From Methanobacteriota archaeon (GTDB lineage: Archaea; Thermoplasmatota; Poseidoniia; Poseidoniales; Thalassarchaeaceae): 64,000 bases of DNA. Positions 42,642-52,231 of this stretch are shown here, piece after piece. Within the stretch, counting starts at the first letter, position 1. Every line of letters starts with the position of its first letter. Both the position numbers and the translations under genes were made by a program. The DNA is taken from positions 1-64,000 of the forward strand of contig JAERSV010000004.1 in the NCBI GenBank assembly GCA_016845345.1, given 5' to 3'. A model generated the notes under the pieces. It was not told the DNA's origin, did no database searches, and saw only the letters and a program-made list of their open reading frames with translations.

Positions 42642-43499
42642 TTAGTTGCCGGTGAAGCGTGGTGTGCGTCGCTCTGAGTAGGCAGCAATCCCTTCCTTCG
42701 CATCATCGCTATTGAACAATGCTGCTTGTAATTCTCTCTCGAAAGCAAGGTGGTATTCAAATGGCATTTCTGGTCCTGATTGACAACTACGCTTAATGTT
42801 GCCAACTGCCTTGGTTGCTTTGTATGGAAGTGTAAATTGACCAGCCCAGTCAAGAATGTCTTGACGGAAGTCAGTAGCGGAACCATCCCAAAGATGGTTG
42901 ATGAGGTTCAACTCAACACCTTTCTCAAAGGCAAGTAATTCACCCGAAACCATGTATTCAAGCGCTTTTGCCTTGCCTATTAATCGGGTTAAGCGGGCAG
43001 TTCCACCGGTACCAGCAAGAACACCGAGGTTGATCTCAGGGAGACCCATTTTCCCTGCATCTTTGCGAGCGATTCTGATATCACAAGCCATTGCGATTTC
43101 AAGACCACCGCCAACTGCGTGGCCATTGAGTGCTGCGATTACCAACTTTGGAGTCTGTTCTAAACGACTCAGAGTTTCATTTGCGTGAAGGCAAAAATTG
43201 TACTTGAATCCAGGCGTTACACTGTTTAGCATGTCAATGCTTGCACCAGCAGAAAAGAATTTCTCGCCATGTCCTATCATTACGATAACATGAACATCGT
43301 CATCAAAACGGGCTTTGACAATTGCTGTGTCGATATCTCTCATCATTTCGTGAGTGTAGGTATTTGGTCCCATTGCACCTTCTTCCAAAGGAGCACCAGA
43401 TGAGTCAGACGCGAGTTCAATTATCGCGATTCCATTATCGGTCACACCATAGTTCACAAGTTTGTTCGGCATTGCTTCAAGTTCTGGCCAACTAGTCAT
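42642..43499 (-). CDS. Enoyl-CoA hydratase/isomerase family protein
   Basis: A 285-residue crotonase. The oxyanion-loop segment is FFSAGASIDML (GASID in place of GADI), followed by NGHAVGGGLEIAMACDIRIA and MGLPEINLGVLAGTGGTARL, so both catalytic glutamates are present. Near residues 30-50 there is an insertion (SDSSGAPLEEGAMGPNTYTHEMM) compared with the shortest members. ATG 43499 and ATG 43472 are both possible starts. It is divergent from a thiolase, and the pair probably acts on the same acyl-CoA chain. Confidence 0.9.
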   Translation of the reverse strand: MTSWPELEAMPNKLVNYGVTDNGIAIIELASDSSGAPLEEGAMGPNTYTHEMMRDIDTAIVKARFDDDVHVIVMIGHGEKFFSAGASIDMLNSVTPGFKYNFCLHANETLSRLEQTPKLVIAALNGHAVGGGLEIAMACDIRIARKDAGKMGLPEINLGVLAGTGGTARLTRLIGKAKALEYMVSGELLAFEKGVELNLINHLWDGSATDFRQDILDWAGQFTLPYKATKAVGNIKRSCQSGPEMPFEYHLAFERELQAALFNSDDAKEGIAAYSERRTPRFTGN

Positions 43500-43544
43500 A
43501 GGCTATCGGCCTCGCGACTTGCGCCCAACATATCAATTGTACCC

Positions 43545-43561
43545 CACTCCCATAGGGAGTG
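43545..43561. promoter_or_regulatory. Hairpin in the divergent hydratase-thiolase control region
   Basis: CACTCCC-ATA-GGGAGTG, a perfect 7-bp inverted repeat with 3-base spacer, 46 bases upstream of the hydratase ATG and 121 bases upstream of the thiolase ATG. It may be an operator shared by the two divergent genes. Its sequence differs from the CCGAACATATTCGG family. Confidence 0.4.
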
Positions 43562-43681
43562 TGGGAAGCAAGCAAATGGATTCAATTATTATTAGAAAAA
43601 GCCAATTTGAGTCTGAGTACTCCTTTACTATCCGCATTACTCAAGGGTGAGGGGCTTGTCGCAGTAGCCGGAGAGCGGTGT

Positions 43682-44908
43682 ATGCGCGAGGTAGTTGTAG
43701 TCTCAGCAGTTCGCACTGCAATTGGTAATCACGGTGGTGCTTTAGCGACAATTAGGCCGGATGATTTAGCCTCGCTTGTCATCAAAGAGGCTGTTGAGCG
43801 AGCCGGAATCAAAGGAGATGAAATTGAAGAAGTCTATTTTGGTTGCACTAATCAAGCCGGTGAAGATAACCGAAACGTTGCCCGAATGGGATTACTTCTC
43901 GCCGGTTTACCAACATCTGTTGGAGGAGTCACCTTCAATCGATTATGTGCTTCTGGTTTGACAGCGCTCAATGCTGCGGCTAGAGCGATTCGCTGTGGTG
44001 AGGGCGATGTATACGTTGTTGGTGGAGTAGAATCAATGTCGCGTGCACCGTATGTAATGGCAAAACCAGAGAAGGGTTTTGCTATTGGAAATCCAGTAGT
44101 ACAAGATACGACCCTCGGTTGGAGGTTTTCAAACCCACACTTAAAGGAAAATTATGGTAATGATGCTATGGGTGTTACTGCAGAAAATCTGAGGGAATTA
44201 TCCACTGTTGATTTGAAGAATACCTCACGAGAATCTCAGGACAAATTTGCTCTAAATAGCCATACTAAGGCCGTTGAAGCAATAGATTCAGGACGATTTA
44301 ATGATGAAATTGTTGCTGTTGAGGTTGCTCAAAGAAAGGGTGACCCAATTATCTTCGATACCGACGAGAGGCCGAGGCGGGACAGTACAATGGAAAAGTT
44401 GGGTGAATTGAAACCAGCGTTCAAAAAAGGTGGCAGTGTGACTGCTGCTAATTCTAGTGGCATCAATGATGGCGCCGCGGCATTAGTCCTAATGAGTGCT
44501 GAAAAGGCAGACGAACTCGGATTAGATGTGATGGCTACTTGGCTTGCAAGTGGCGCCGCAGGTGTTGAACCGCGTACAATGGGTTGGGGGCCAATTCCGG
44601 CTACTAGAAAAGCCCTTGAAAGAGCGAATATGAAAATTTCAGACCTTCATTTGGTAGAACTAAACGAAGCGTTTGCAATCCAGGCTCTAACCTGCATTGA
44701 TGAACTTGGACTTGATGAAGAAATAGTCAATGTCAATGGTGGAGCGGTTGCTCTTGGACATCCGCTTGGTTGTTCTGGAGCGAGAATAGTCGTAACATTA
44801 CTTCATGAAATGGTCAAAAGGTCAGAAAATCATGATGGCGAAATGAATGGCCTTGCGACTTTATGCGTTGGTGTAGGCCAAGGCGAAGCTGCAATTTTTC
44901 AGCGCTGA
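43682..44908 (+). CDS. Acetyl-CoA C-acyltransferase (thiolase)
   Basis: A 408-residue degradative-type thiolase. [17 protein letters not shown] is at the N-terminus, [16 protein letters not shown] carries the acylated Cys near residue 88, then [27 protein letters not shown] with the catalytic His, and [14 protein letters not shown] with the second Cys (usually CIGGGQG; here CVGVGQG). It cleaves 3-oxoacyl-CoA with CoA, closing beta-oxidation or a 3-oxoadipyl-CoA pathway (PaaJ/PcaF-like). ATG 43682 matches family N-termini; the frame is open to 43559. With the hydratases and dehydrogenase here the set for a full cycle is present except for an acyl-CoA dehydrogenase. Confidence 0.94.
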   Translation: MREVVVVSAVRTAIGNHGGALATIRPDDLASLVIKEAVERAGIKGDEIEEVYFGCTNQAGEDNRNVARMGLLLAGLPTSVGGVTFNRLCASGLTALNAAARAIRCGEGDVYVVGGVESMSRAPYVMAKPEKGFAIGNPVVQDTTLGWRFSNPHLKENYGNDAMGVTAENLRELSTVDLKNTSRESQDKFALNSHTKAVEAIDSGRFNDEIVAVEVAQRKGDPIIFDTDERPRRDSTMEKLGELKPAFKKGGSVTAANSSGINDGAAALVLMSAEKADELGLDVMATWLASGAAGVEPRTMGWGPIPATRKALERANMKISDLHLVELNEAFAIQALTCIDELGLDEEIVNVNGGAVALGHPLGCSGARIVVTLLHEMVKRSENHDGEMNGLATLCVGVGQGEAAIFQR

Positions 44909-44980
44909 AACACCCGAATGAGGGTGATGCAAAACGGCGTTAGAAACGCTTGACTGGTCGTCCCCAAAACCGATTACTGA

Positions 44981-45090
44981 GGGGCTATTGATTAGATACG
45001 AGTGCCGAGATTTGAACTCGGGTTCAGGCGTTGGCAACGCCCGGTGATAACCACTACACTACACTCGTGTTGAGCCTCGCCAACAGCCCC
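44981..45090 (-). other. Leader-trailer stem around tRNA-Gly(GCC) in the 44909-45222 gap
   Basis: In the 314-base gap between thiolase and alba the only gene seen is the tRNA. It is flanked by GGGGCTATTG (44981-44990) and CAACAGCCCC (45081-45090), which pair over ten bases with one G-U. This could fold the precursor around the tRNA. A weak CACCC/GGGTG hairpin at 44911-44926 may end the thiolase transcript. The rest shows nothing else. Confidence 0.45.
44997..45068 (-). tRNA. tRNA-Gly (anticodon GCC)
   Basis: On the minus strand the acceptor arms ACGAGTG and CACTCGT pair over seven bases. The anticodon arm GGGCG-TTGCCAA-CGCCT gives GCC, and the T arm CCGAG-TTCAAAT-CTCGG is canonical. Discriminator A; CCA is not encoded. 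The first pair is A-U rather than the usual G-C. It is the second glycine isoacceptor in the window. Confidence 0.95.
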
Positions 45091-45222
45091 TACTTCATAA
45101 CCGCTATGTTTCTGGATTTATGAATTAAGCATCAAACTCATTTTCAATAAATACAAACTTAGAAGTTCAATCAATTCCTTCAAGTCAAGAACCTCCCTCG
45201 GGAATGTGTAGGGGTTAGTCAA

Positions 45223-45534
45223 ATGCGAACCATATATGTTGGAAGGAAGCCAGTACACGCTTATGTTGCCGCTGTTTTGAGAGCAATGCAGGACGGAGAT
45301 CGGGATGTTGAATTAGTTGCGAGGGGAAACTCAATGAGAACTGCGATTGATACCGCTGAAATATGCCGTAGACGTAATGGTAACATCGCAGGTAATCTCC
45401 CCCCGGAAATGTTCAACAGGGGAGTTGAAATCGGTACAGAAGAGATTGAGATGGAAGATTCTGTCCGAGTTCTTTCCTATGTCAAGATTCACTTAGAAGG
45501 CATCGGTGAGATGCCTGATGATTCCGAAGAGTGA
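45223..45534 (+). CDS. albA: Alba-family DNA/RNA-binding chromatin protein
   Basis: A 103-residue protein. The N-terminus IYVGRKPVHAYVAAVLRAM and then VELVARGNSMRTAIDTAEICRRR give the conserved Alba elements: the KPV-x-YV helix, the ARG and the AEI-RRR. Archaeal Alba binds double-stranded DNA and RNA as a dimer. The lysine often acetylated in the xK-KPV context is represented by R-K-P. The acidic tail is slightly longer than average. ATG 45223 is clear. Confidence 0.95.
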   Translation: MRTIYVGRKPVHAYVAAVLRAMQDGDRDVELVARGNSMRTAIDTAEICRRRNGNIAGNLPPEMFNRGVEIGTEEIEMEDSVRVLSYVKIHLEGIGEMPDDSEE

Positions 45535-45570
45535 ATGTTAAACCTCTCTTTTTGCTTTAGTTGAACATAT

Positions 45571-45933
45571 TTATTCAACCAGATGTCGGACATTACTTTC
45601 AATCTCATCTCGTATTTCTTGATACTTTTCAAGAACTCCGCCATAAGGGTCATCTAATTTCCAATCATCCTTGAATTTGATGTTTGGGCATGAAACACCA
45701 CATCCCATTGAATATATTAGGTCAAAAGAATCTGTATCTACATCATCGATATTGGTTGGCACCTGATTGGAAATATCAATTCCCTTTTCAGCCATTACTT
45801 CAATTGCTTTTTTGGCAACAGATTTCCCGGGATGTGTGCCCGCTGACTGAGCTTCTAGTCCGTGATATTTTGCCCATCCCTCAGCCATCTGGCTTCGGCA
45901 AGTATTGCCGACACAAACGAATAATATTCGCAT
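45571..45933 (-). CDS. arsC: Arsenate reductase / low-molecular-weight phosphatase (ArsC)
   Basis: A 120-residue protein with the P-loop CVGNTCRSQMAEGW (Cys-x5-Arg) at residue 7, AQSAGTHPGKSVAKKAIEVMAEKGID, YSMGCGVSCPNIKF with two more cysteines, and the DDPYGG catalytic acid segment. The extra cysteines place it with thioredoxin-coupled arsenate reductases rather than true tyrosine phosphatases. No ArsB or ArsR gene is adjacent. Confidence 0.9.
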   Translation of the reverse strand: MRILFVCVGNTCRSQMAEGWAKYHGLEAQSAGTHPGKSVAKKAIEVMAEKGIDISNQVPTNIDDVDTDSFDLIYSMGCGVSCPNIKFKDDWKLDDPYGGVLEKYQEIRDEIESNVRHLVE

Positions 45934-45981
45934 AAAATTATCACCAATCTGACACTTAATTAATGATGTAGAAATACCTCA

Positions 45982-48900
45982 TCAGAGTTCTTTATGAAAT
46001 TCACTATTGAGGCCGAGTTGCTCATCAAGGCTTCCACCTCGTCGCATCATTACCACGATTGCAACACCGCCACCTAACATCACGAAACCCAAAACAATCA
46101 GCACAATCATCACCGTTGAGCCCCAATCACCTAGTGCATCTGTTGGATTTGTTAGTGGGTCAACTTCTTTATCGGAAAGTTCCACAGTTGCTTCAAATAC
46201 TGGATTTGTACTTTGTAAAAAGACATCAATTCCTCGGAAATCAAGTACTAAGGTGTCAACTGGTAGGCCTTCGCGAACAGTCACTTGGATAGAATAGACT
46301 CCATCCCCAGCAACCTCATCTCCCTCTTGACCATCGTCTCTCATAGTTTGCCATGTTGTGTCTTGACCTACTGGAGCGAGCATTCTCAACCTAGTTTGTA
46401 CGACGGTTATTGAATCGTGGTCTGTCGCATTGACAGTTAACACGTAATTTGACGAGCCGTCACCGACATCAGGAATGATTATTTTTTGGACTTCTGAGCC
46501 ATCTTTCAGAATTCGGAAATCAGAAATTACCGGCCCACTATTTTCTATTAGCAGTGCAGGGATACTTGCAGTGGGTGCATCCCACGCATCGCCACCAACA
46601 CCAGCCACAGAACTTGGCAGGTTAAGATGTGTCAGAAGTGCCCACCCGCCTCCACTATCCATTACTTTGACTGGAAGATATAAGTCACCAGGGCTGACAG
46701 TTTCTGGAATAGTTACCTCTCCACTCCAATAGCCTTCACCATCATCACTGAGAGGGAACAAATCCCCACCCTCAGCGATTAAATCAATTCCAACACTAGT
46801 AATTGTAAGGCTGTCAAATGCCTTGATAGTCACCGTCACATTTTCACCTCGCTCAGCCTGTTCTTGGCTAAGAGTGAAGTCTACAATTCTGGGTGCTCGG
46901 TGGACAACTTCTAGCGATGCATTTTCTGTTGTGCTAGTCCAAACATCTTCTGCAGTTACAGAAACCGAAATGTTTCCAGAGTCGGTTCCAAAGTACACAA
47001 ATGAGCCAGTGTAAATGTCATCATGAACGATGATGTCACCTTCTTGACCGATATCATTCAATTGGATTGTTCCAAGTCCTAATGTTGACAAATCAACATT
47101 TACTTCACGCATATTCCAATCAGGGTCACTGATTTCAACTTCAATGTGAACCAGATTTCCGCCTTCGTTGAGGACTCTATCCTCTTGCAGTCTCACATCA
47201 ATAATTGTTGGAGGTGTATTCTCACCCGCTGTCACGATATTTGGTGAAAGCACTCTTTCAAGCGACTGGTTTTCCCAGAACCAAGCATCTTCTGTAGCAT
47301 TAAAATCAATATAAACTTCCCTTGAGACTTCAGCTATCAAGCCAGCAAGTATTCCCTCATTGATGACTAATCCCGAAGCAGTGCTCTGTTCACTCAAGTA
47401 TGTGCCACTCCACGAAGTAACGTCCATGGTGTGCCCGTCACGAGTATAAGATTGGTAAGAATTTGCAGTTAATTCCAAACTCATCAGGTCACCAGAGTAC
47501 AGTCCTAAGTTATCCCCAATTAGAAGTTCGGCTGGAGCCAAACCGGTCTCACGACTGATGTTGATGTCCCCTAGTCCAGAATCCTCCTCTGTGGTATTTT
47601 CCTCTACCTCGGGTATTGGAGAATTGGGTGGCCACTCTTCACCTTGGCTTGGGTCGTTACTCTGTTCATACCAAGAGTAGTAGATTGTGCGGTTAGTGTA
47701 ATTCTCGTAAATCACTTCATGGTCCCATGTTTCGTTATAGGTTTGTGAAGGTCCCATCCCTTCGAGTATACCACCACCTGTGAGGTTTAGCCAATCCTCT
47801 TGATGAATACGATTTACCTCCCACATTTGGCCAGTAGAGTTAGCAGATTGACCGCTGTCTTCAATTCTACGCCATAGACCAAATTCACCAGTGGTGGCGC
47901 CAGTAATATCCGCGTCAATGTGTATGGTGTCGGCAACCTTGGTGCCATTCTCTGTTTCTTGATGAAGAAGAATTACTTCACCATCTATCACGATTGAACC
48001 ATTTTCATCGTTGGTATCTGAGAAGAAAAATGTGCCATCACCGTATGTTTTGTCATGTTGTAAAACCATCTCTCCGTTCTCATATCTTTCGAGAACTAAT
48101 AGTTGTTCAAGGTCAACATAAATGTAAGAACCAGATGATTGAATTTCTAATTCACCGGTTGCTTGGAACTCAGTGTGTTCAAGCACCCTTGCCCCATCTA
48201 CATCGTGTAATTCAACTAACAAGAGAGAAATTTCTGCGTCAATATACATCTCTTCATCTTCATCAACATTAGTGATGTTCAAGTTTCCATTTGCTTCCAA
48301 TCGTAGTTGTTCTTCAATGGTTCCATCAATCATTGAGCGTAGAATGTATGAATCAACCACGGATGCTGAAATTGTCATATTTCCGTCAGTATCATCGGTG
48401 ATCGTCATATTACCAGCCCCAGCCATTTCGAAGATTTGGCTAGTTAGTTCTTCACCAACCATTGTCTCATTAAGCCAAATTCTGTTTAGGTCAAGAACAA
48501 TCAGAATATTTGTTCCATCCTCAGATACCTCGTCAATTGTCAAACTTCCAGAACCAAGTTCATCATGAATCAACAAGCCGTCACTACGTTGTTGCCATCC
48601 TTGTCCATTGAATTCAAGGAAGTACTTTTCACTAGATTGATTTTCTATTTTATGCAGTAAAGACCAATCAGTTGTGACCGTTATTTCATGGTCTGCAATC
48701 GGTTGATTCCATATGGTTACATCAACAGTTCTTGTGATTGATGGCGATTCGCCAGATTCTAACCACACTTCTATTTCAATCGAATCACCGAATGAGATAT
48801 TTGAGGGGGCTATAATACGGAAGTGGGTCGAGTTTACCGGTTCTAGCGAATAATTTGCATCACCCCAGCGGAATGTCCAGTTTCCTAGGAAGGTGCCATT

Positions 48901-49128
48901 TGAATCTGAGTGTAAAACTTCTACCTTCCAATCAGAAGGATTCGGGGCTTCACTGAATTCAATGACATAGGCGTGTTCCGCTTCGCCGTTTCCATCCTCA
49001 TCAAGCCAGTCAATGTGGATGGATGCAGTTGGTAAACCGACCCCATCAGCAATCACAGGTGCACTAGACGTAATCAAGAAAATCAGAATTATTGAAAACG
49101 CTGGCCACCGAGGTGCGACTCCTGTCAT
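45982..49128 (-). CDS. Large secreted, membrane-anchored surface protein
   Basis: A 1048-residue protein. It has a signal peptide (residues 1-27, AFSIILIFLITSSAPVIA) and a long acidic extracellular part with many NxT/NxS sequons. The first 450 residues show a series of similar strands (SGSLTIDEVSEDGT, GNMTITDDTDGNMTISA, GNLNITNVDEDEEMYIDA, GTFFFSDTNDENGSIVIDG) that look like degenerate repeats. From about residue 650 there are Ig-like domains (IVDFTLSQEQAERGENVTVTIKA). A C-terminal helix (VMIVLIVLGFVMLGGGVAIVVMM) and a short tail follow. Unlike the other giant protein it has no Asp-rich tail. Function unknown; surface or S-layer-associated. Confidence 0.78.
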   Translation of the reverse strand: MTGVAPRWPAFSIILIFLITSSAPVIADGVGLPTASIHIDWLDEDGNGEAEHAYVIEFSEAPNPSDWKVEVLHSDSNGTFLGNWTFRWGDANYSLEPVNSTHFRIIAPSNISFGDSIEIEVWLESGESPSITRTVDVTIWNQPIADHEITVTTDWSLLHKIENQSSEKYFLEFNGQGWQQRSDGLLIHDELGSGSLTIDEVSEDGTNILIVLDLNRIWLNETMVGEELTSQIFEMAGAGNMTITDDTDGNMTISASVVDSYILRSMIDGTIEEQLRLEANGNLNITNVDEDEEMYIDAEISLLLVELHDVDGARVLEHTEFQATGELEIQSSGSYIYVDLEQLLVLERYENGEMVLQHDKTYGDGTFFFSDTNDENGSIVIDGEVILLHQETENGTKVADTIHIDADITGATTGEFGLWRRIEDSGQSANSTGQMWEVNRIHQEDWLNLTGGGILEGMGPSQTYNETWDHEVIYENYTNRTIYYSWYEQSNDPSQGEEWPPNSPIPEVEENTTEEDSGLGDINISRETGLAPAELLIGDNLGLYSGDLMSLELTANSYQSYTRDGHTMDVTSWSGTYLSEQSTASGLVINEGILAGLIAEVSREVYIDFNATEDAWFWENQSLERVLSPNIVTAGENTPPTIIDVRLQEDRVLNEGGNLVHIEVEISDPDWNMREVNVDLSTLGLGTIQLNDIGQEGDIIVHDDIYTGSFVYFGTDSGNISVSVTAEDVWTSTTENASLEVVHRAPRIVDFTLSQEQAERGENVTVTIKAFDSLTITSVGIDLIAEGGDLFPLSDDGEGYWSGEVTIPETVSPGDLYLPVKVMDSGGGWALLTHLNLPSSVAGVGGDAWDAPTASIPALLIENSGPVISDFRILKDGSEVQKIIIPDVGDGSSNYVLTVNATDHDSITVVQTRLRMLAPVGQDTTWQTMRDDGQEGDEVAGDGVYSIQVTVREGLPVDTLVLDFRGIDVFLQSTNPVFEATVELSDKEVDPLTNPTDALGDWGSTVMIVLIVLGFVMLGGGVAIVVMMRRGGSLDEQLGLNSEFHKEL

Positions 49129-49250
49129 AGGTAGACCTTCGTTCTGTTCCCTAATGAATCCTAACCCTTCACGTTAAATTGTATTTAGCCTATTCTTCGG
49201 CCTTGGGATGCACCATAGGCTCAAGAATCAGGTATCTCAGAAGCGTTGGC

Positions 49251-49652
49251 TCAGAAAAGTGGTTCTTCATAGCCATCATCAGTACGATTCCAAATATCTG
49301 TTGACAAATCATCGTAGATATTGAATTCAGGGGAGTCTACTTCTTCTTCTTCCTCTTCCAAGTATCCGAGTGCTTTTTGAGCTAATTCAGCCTTAAATCT
49401 CCAATAGTGAATGCGCCATTCTCTGCCATCCCAAAGAGTGGTTTCTTCGGATTCGGTAGTCAATAGGTTATAATCCTGAAAAATATAGAACAAATTTCTG
49501 TCAGTTGGTTCCAAAGCATTATCGATGATACGGTCATAATAACCAAAAAATCCCAGCGCATGTTCAGCCATGCTCTCGGCAACAGTCTTTTCCATTTCTT
49601 TGTCAATATGCCGTTGAATTGCGGCAGTTAATCCAGCCATCGTCATTCCCAT
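49251..49652 (-). CDS. Conserved archaeal protein of unknown function (possibly DUF6015)
   Basis: A 133-residue protein with an N-terminal helix (LTAAIQRHIDKEMEKT), then MAEHALGFFGYYDRIIDNALEPTDRNLFYIFQDYNLL and TTLWDGREWRIHYWRF, a pattern I associate with a family common in Thermoplasmata. A run of glutamates follows, and the tail is acidic. No catalytic motif is visible. ATG 49652 follows GGAG by eight bases. It is divergent from the agmatinase-like gene. Confidence 0.78.
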   Translation of the reverse strand: MGMTMAGLTAAIQRHIDKEMEKTVAESMAEHALGFFGYYDRIIDNALEPTDRNLFYIFQDYNLLTTESEETTLWDGREWRIHYWRFKAELAQKALGYLEEEEEEVDSPEFNIYDDLSTDIWNRTDDGYEEPLF

Positions 49653-49829
49653 GAAAATCTCTCCTGTCTGAGTGCTCGGTCAAAATGATTGCACTCGGGT
49701 ACACCTACTATTTGTACACCGCAATATATCAACAATCCGGTGAAAACGACCCGTAGGGTCGGTCCAGCACCAGTTTTGAACCGGCGAGAATGCATAAAAC
49801 CAAACAAGCCGAGCAGGAATTTGAGAGAT

Positions 49830-50753
49830 ATGGCAGAGGGCTCGATCGCTGGAAATTTTCTCGGCTTGGAAGAGTCAACAAGAGAAGGCGCTGATATTGC
49901 GATTCTTTCCCTACCATACGAATTGACAGTCTCATACGGACAAGGCACAGAAAACGGTCCAGCAGCCTGTATTGAGGCATCGGCTCAAGTTGAATTACAC
50001 GACCCATTATTGAGTGAAGATTTACCCGCTGGTCGAACAATTTTCACAGCAGAACCTTGGGATGGTGAAGGTGGTTCATTATCAGCACAGTTAGAAGGTA
50101 TTGAGAGGTATCTCAAAGAGTGGACAGAAGGTCAGGTTTTTCCTGTCGTTTTAGGGGGTGAGCATGGTTCACTCCCCGCAATAATGAGAGCCCTTTCTAA
50201 CCACCCTACTTTAGCAGGTGATTTGAGTCGCTTAACCGTTGTACAGATTGATGCACATGCTGATTTGAGAGATGAATTAGATGGAGACAATTACAGCCAC
50301 GCGTGCGCCGCGCGACGTGCGCTAGACGAAGGTGTGGGAAATTTACTACAAATTGGTGTTAGAGCATACTCTCGAGAAGAAGAAGAGTACATCAATTCAG
50401 ACTCGCGTGTCTCCACATGGTTCGCTAGGGATTTCTTGGCTCCCTCAAGTGGTGAGCAAGGATGGGAAAATTTGCTGGCGGAGATTTCCGCCCTCACTGG
50501 CCCAGTTTGGCTCACTTTCGATATTGATGGATTAAATGGCTCACTGGTTCCTCACACAGGTACGCCTGTCCCAGGTGGTTTGGCTCATTGGCAAGCAGTT
50601 GAGATAATTGAAACTCTTTTTGGGGCCACTCAAGTTGAGGTGATTGGTGCTGATATTTCTGAGATTGTGGCAGGTAGTGAAAGTAATCTAACTCAATTTT
50701 CTGCGGCGATGATAGCAACAAAAATTGTCGCCGCACATATTGCAACTTTGTGA
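49830..50753 (+). CDS. Agmatinase/arginase-family ureohydrolase
   Basis: A 307-residue enzyme. The Mn ligands are visible: GGEHGS near residue 110, QIDAHADLRDE (D-x-H-x-D) near 143 and FDIDGLNGSLVPHTGTPVPGG (D-x-D) near 230. SYGQGTENGPAACIEAS near 35 matches the family. In many archaea this gene makes putrescine from agmatine for hypusine in aIF5A. The Asn after GL replaces the usual Asp of DVLDP, which is not a ligand. ATG 49830 is chosen; the frame is open from 49689. Substrate (agmatine, arginine or other guanidino compound) is not settled. Confidence 0.9.
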   Translation: MAEGSIAGNFLGLEESTREGADIAILSLPYELTVSYGQGTENGPAACIEASAQVELHDPLLSEDLPAGRTIFTAEPWDGEGGSLSAQLEGIERYLKEWTEGQVFPVVLGGEHGSLPAIMRALSNHPTLAGDLSRLTVVQIDAHADLRDELDGDNYSHACAARRALDEGVGNLLQIGVRAYSREEEEYINSDSRVSTWFARDFLAPSSGEQGWENLLAEISALTGPVWLTFDIDGLNGSLVPHTGTPVPGGLAHWQAVEIIETLFGATQVEVIGADISEIVAGSESNLTQFSAAMIATKIVAAHIATL

Positions 50754-50802
50754 TTTTAAGGAAGGCTAAGGCTCAAATCATTCCACCATTACCCGGCCAT
50801 TT

Positions 50803-52179
50803 GTGCCGCGCATTACGCCAGTCTTAGTTCTAGCCGTGTTGCTACTTTCTAGTGCGCCAACGGCAGTGGCTCAACAACCTGACATTGTTCAGGAACATTG
50901 GTATCACTCCTATCTAACATTGACTACTGATGTGCAATCATGGGCTGTTGATTATCCAGAAATTGTTTTGCTGACCGTTGCTGGGCAAACTGAACTTGGT
51001 CGGAATCTCTGGGTTGTCCAAATCTCTGATTGGAGTGTTGATACAAAACCAGATGGTGCCAAAAAAGAGATTGTTTACATCGATGGTGGCCACCATGGAA
51101 ATGAGCATTTGGGGACTGAATTGGCATTCTTGACAGCAGAATTTTACATCAAAGGTTGGGCAAGTGGAGATCAGGAAGTTATTGATGTTCTGACGACTAC
51201 AGAACTTCACATACTCATCATGCTGAATGCAGATGGCAATGATTTCGACACACGTTGGAATATCAACCAAGTAGATTTGAACCGAAATTATGACCATTAC
51301 TGGAACACCTGTCCGGTGACTCAACCGGGAAGTGATGCATTCAGTGAATCTGAAACTCTTGCGAATTCTGTTTACATGAACACAGTCGTTCCTGACGCCG
51401 ATTTGTACGTTACAATGCACACTGGGGTTTGGATAATGCTCTACCCTTGGGGCAAATGGCCAGAGCAACCTTCAGATTGGGAGTTGTATCATGGCATCAG
51501 AGAGGATGTTCATGCAAATATATCGGATATTCCAATCCAAAATGCAAATCAAGGACTGTACCCAAATTGTGGAACCAGTAGAGATTATGGATATGGGGTG
51601 ATGGGCTTCCCGACATTCACATTTGAAACAGATGATGAACAATGGGCACTGGGCACTGTTGAACCTCTGTCAGACCGACTTGGTGAGGAATTGGATGTTA
51701 TGCGATATCTGATTAGCAACATTTGGTATTGGCGGGCCCGACTATCCGTCACTTCGTTTGAGTACAGTGAAAATTCTATTGAACTTAAGGTTGACAACTT
51801 GGGGAGGGCTAGCACCTCAAATGCCACAGTTCGATACATCGATGATGGCGAAGTAGTGTGGACTTCAGAATTGTTTAGCGTCAATGCAACAAATAGTTCA
51901 GAGGTTCACCTTGAGACAACGAATCTGAGCCTAACACAATATGGTCACTTCGAATTATATTATCAAAAGCGCGTCATTGATGCAAGCCTATGGGTCAATG
52001 AATCAATTCCAGAAGAGGTAATTCGAGAAGTTGAGGAGAACGGAAAAGGATTCCTTTCATCGCCTGGAATCTTCATTTCTCTCCTCGCGGCATTCGGTGC
52101 CGCTTTCGCCTCACAAAGGCGTGAAACCATGTTTTTCCACAAAAAAAATGTTGGTGACACCGAAAAATTAGCACTTTAG
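50803..52179 (+). CDS. Secreted M14 zinc carboxypeptidase
   Basis: A 458-residue protein with a signal peptide (residues 1-23), then an M14 domain. GGHHGNEHLG carries the His-x-x-Glu zinc pair, NADGNDFDTRWNINQVDLNRNYDHYW holds the Arg and Asn that bind the substrate carboxylate, VTMHTG gives the third zinc His, and FTFETDDE gives the catalytic Glu. From about residue 320 there is a small beta domain with NxT sites, then a C-terminal helix (GIFISLLAAFGAAFA) that anchors it outside. GTG 50803 is the start. It would trim peptides at the cell surface and feed the aminopeptidase coded next. Confidence 0.9.
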   Translation: MPRITPVLVLAVLLLSSAPTAVAQQPDIVQEHWYHSYLTLTTDVQSWAVDYPEIVLLTVAGQTELGRNLWVVQISDWSVDTKPDGAKKEIVYIDGGHHGNEHLGTELAFLTAEFYIKGWASGDQEVIDVLTTTELHILIMLNADGNDFDTRWNINQVDLNRNYDHYWNTCPVTQPGSDAFSESETLANSVYMNTVVPDADLYVTMHTGVWIMLYPWGKWPEQPSDWELYHGIREDVHANISDIPIQNANQGLYPNCGTSRDYGYGVMGFPTFTFETDDEQWALGTVEPLSDRLGEELDVMRYLISNIWYWRARLSVTSFEYSENSIELKVDNLGRASTSNATVRYIDDGEVVWTSELFSVNATNSSEVHLETTNLSLTQYGHFELYYQKRVIDASLWVNESIPEEVIREVEENGKGFLSSPGIFISLLAAFGAAFASQRRETMFFHKKNVGDTEKLAL

Positions 52180-52231
52180 TATATTTTTAGTAACACTCAC
52201 CTTTGAATAGTGTCGCCCAATCGGGGTGCTT

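Noticed and set aside
42431-42886. Minus-strand open frame of 151 codons
   Set aside because: It overlaps the hydratase and CopD-like genes in another frame and has low-complexity His-rich sequence.
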